This document shows positions 62,500-64,000 of a stretch of 64,000 nt of DNA, in pieces. How positions within the stretch are numbered: the stretch's first letter is position 1; each line of letters starts with the position of its first letter. The notes under the pieces are model-generated. The model had not been told where the DNA came from and ran no database searches. It worked only from the letters and a program-made list of their open reading frames with translations. The DNA lies in NCBI RefSeq assembly GCF_051020955.1, contig NC_135027.1, forward strand, positions 8,844,532 through 8,908,531. The letters are read 5' to 3'. A program made the translations under genes and the position numbers. This stretch comes from Megalopta genalis. Taxonomy: Eukaryota; Arthropoda; Insecta; Hymenoptera; Halictidae.

Positions 62500-64000
62500 A
62501 TGGATTTGAAGCTAAATCTTCTACTTCGCATTGATTTGAAGCTAAATCATGTGTTTCGAATGAATATGAAGCTAACTCGTCTGTTTCGCATGCATTTGAA
62601 GCCACATCGTTTGTATCGCATGTACTTTAAGCTAAATCATTTGTTTCGCATGGATTTGAAGCTAACTCGCATGTTTCGCTTCCAGTTGGAGCTAAATCAT
62701 TTTTTATCGCTAGTATTTGAAGCAGATTCATTTGTTTCGCATGGATTTGAAGCTAAACCTTCTACTTCGCATTGCTTGGAAGATAAATCATGTGTTTCAC
62801 GTGGATTTGAAGCTAACTCGCTTGTTCCGCTTCCAGTTAAAGCTAAATCATTTACATCGCAAGTGTTTGAAGGTTAATCATTTGTTTCGCATGGATTTGA
62901 AGCTAAATCTTCTACTTCGCATTGATTTGAAGCTAAATCATGTGTTTCGAATGACTGTGAAGCTAACTCGTTTGTTTCGCATGAATTTGAAGCTTTATCG
63001 TTTGTATCGTAAGTATTTGAAGGTAAATCATTTGTTTCGCATGGATTTGTAGCTAAAACTTCTACTCCGCATTGATTTAAATCTAAATCTCTTTTCTCGC
63101 ATGGATTTGAATCTAACTTGTTTGTTTCGCATGCAGTTGAATCTAAATCATTTATATCGCAAGTATTTGAAGCAAAACCATTTGTTTCGCTTGGATTTGA
63201 AGCTAATTCTTCTACTTCGCATTGATTTGATGCTAAATCATGTGTTTCGAGTGAATGTGAAGCCAACTCGTTTGTTTCGCATGCATTTGAAGTTATATCG
63301 TTTATATCGCAAGTACTTGAAGCTAAATCATTTCTTTCGCATGGATTTGAAGCTAACTCGCATGTCTCGCTTCTAGTTGGAGCTAAGTCATTTATATTGC
63401 TAGTACTTGAAGCTAAATCATTTGTTTCGCATGGATTTGAAGCTAAACCTTCTACTTCGCATTGCTTGGAAGATAAATCATGTGTTTCGCGTGGATTTGA
63501 ATCTAACTCGATTGATTCGCTTCCAGTTGAAGCTAAATCATTTATATCTCAAGTATTTGAAGCTAAATCATTTGTTTCGCATGGATTTGAAGCTCAATCT
63601 TCTACTTCGCATTGATTTCGAGCTAAATCGTGTGTTTCGAATGACTGTGAAGCTAACTCGTTTGTTTCGCTTTCAGTTGAAGCTAAATCATTTGTATCGC
63701 AAGTATTTGTATCTAAATCATTTGTTTCGCATGGATTTGAAGCTAAACCTTCTACTTCAAATGCATGGAAGATAAATAATGTGTTTTGCGTGGATTTGAA
63801 GCTATCTCGTTTGTTTCGCATGCATTTGAAGCTATATCGTTTATATCGCAAGTACTTGAAGCTAAATCATTTGTTTCGCATGGATTTGAAGCTAATCCTT
63901 CTACTCCGCGTGTATTTGAAGTTAAATCATGTGTTTCTCATGGGTTAGAAGCTAACTCGCTTGTTTCGCTTCCAGTTGAACCTAAATCATTTATATCGCA
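62500..64000. repeat. HOR-C copy 5, partial (runs off the window)
   Basis: This matches copy 3 at a 9,061-bp offset, with the cassette present (62717 to 63407). The 1-bp loss near 54,695 is shared at about 63,756, so the mutation predates the duplication. The array continues past the end of the window. Confidence 0.83.

Larger units (their letters stand above)
44676..64000. repeat. Right arm of 30-bp satellite array
   Basis: The same five monomer types and 150-bp rhythm as in the left arm continue from the element to the end of the window and beyond. The first stretch (44676-46086) carries on the HOR-B-like order, including the CATTCTACTTTGCGTTGC monomer also seen near 35,900. No gene, RNA gene or second mobile element is visible. 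Confidence 0.97.

Noticed and set aside
1..64000. CRISPR array, because of 30-bp direct repeats
   Set aside because: Copies are contiguous with no unique spacers, they vary among themselves, there are no cas genes, and the retrotransposon is of an animal type.
1..64000. RNA polymerase III B-box-like motif on the minus strand (GCTTCAAATCC)
   Set aside because: It resembles GGTTCRANTCC but lacks the highly conserved second G, and no A box stands at a suitable distance.
1..64000. CENP-B box in the monomer, from TTTCGCATGG
   Set aside because: Only the TTCG part fits; the required A and CGGG positions do not.

Overview
This window is almost entirely one very large, AT-rich tandem-repeat (satellite) array, cut once by a nearly intact LTR retrotransposon of the BEL/Pao superfamily. 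No host gene, tRNA, rRNA or prokaryotic feature is visible. BEL/Pao elements are restricted to animals, so the host is an animal. An arthropod, probably an insect, is my inference, with no species-level evidence. Both ends of the window lie inside the array.

Satellite (1-37777 and 44676-64000). The basic monomer is 30 bp. Five monomer types (f, b, c, d, e, named by their central sequence) usually follow in a fixed order and make a 150-bp secondary unit. Those units form much longer higher-order repeats (HORs). HOR-A (about 3.0-25.3 kb) has a 6,144-bp full unit and two deleted versions of 5,096 and 5,305 bp. HOR-B (about 28.4-37.8 kb) has units of 4,711 and 4,171 bp. HOR-C (about 46.1-64 kb) has units of 4,021, 3,331, 5,730 and 3,331 bp inside a still larger 9,061-bp period. 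A 690-bp (23-monomer) cassette occurs in 0, 1 or 2 copies per unit in HOR-B and HOR-C. Most length changes are multiples of 30 bp, the mark of in-register unequal exchange.

Retrotransposon (37778-44675, 6,898 bp). Two 697-bp LTRs differ at six positions and are flanked by the 5-bp duplication CAAGT. Inside are a primer-binding site that fits tRNA-Tyr, a gag gene with three zinc knuckles, a pol gene (protease, reverse transcriptase, RNase H, integrase) and a polypurine tract. There is no env. Gag and pol lie in the same frame, separated by one TGA. The satellite runs on in register on the far side of the element, so this is a clean, young insertion into an existing array.

Long open frames occur all over the satellite on both strands because the monomer length is a multiple of three. 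HOR copies carry amplified frameshifts, so I treat these frames as by-products of the repeat, not genes. The most notable content is the multi-level HOR architecture, the variable 690-bp cassette, and the young BEL element with its gag/pol TGA.
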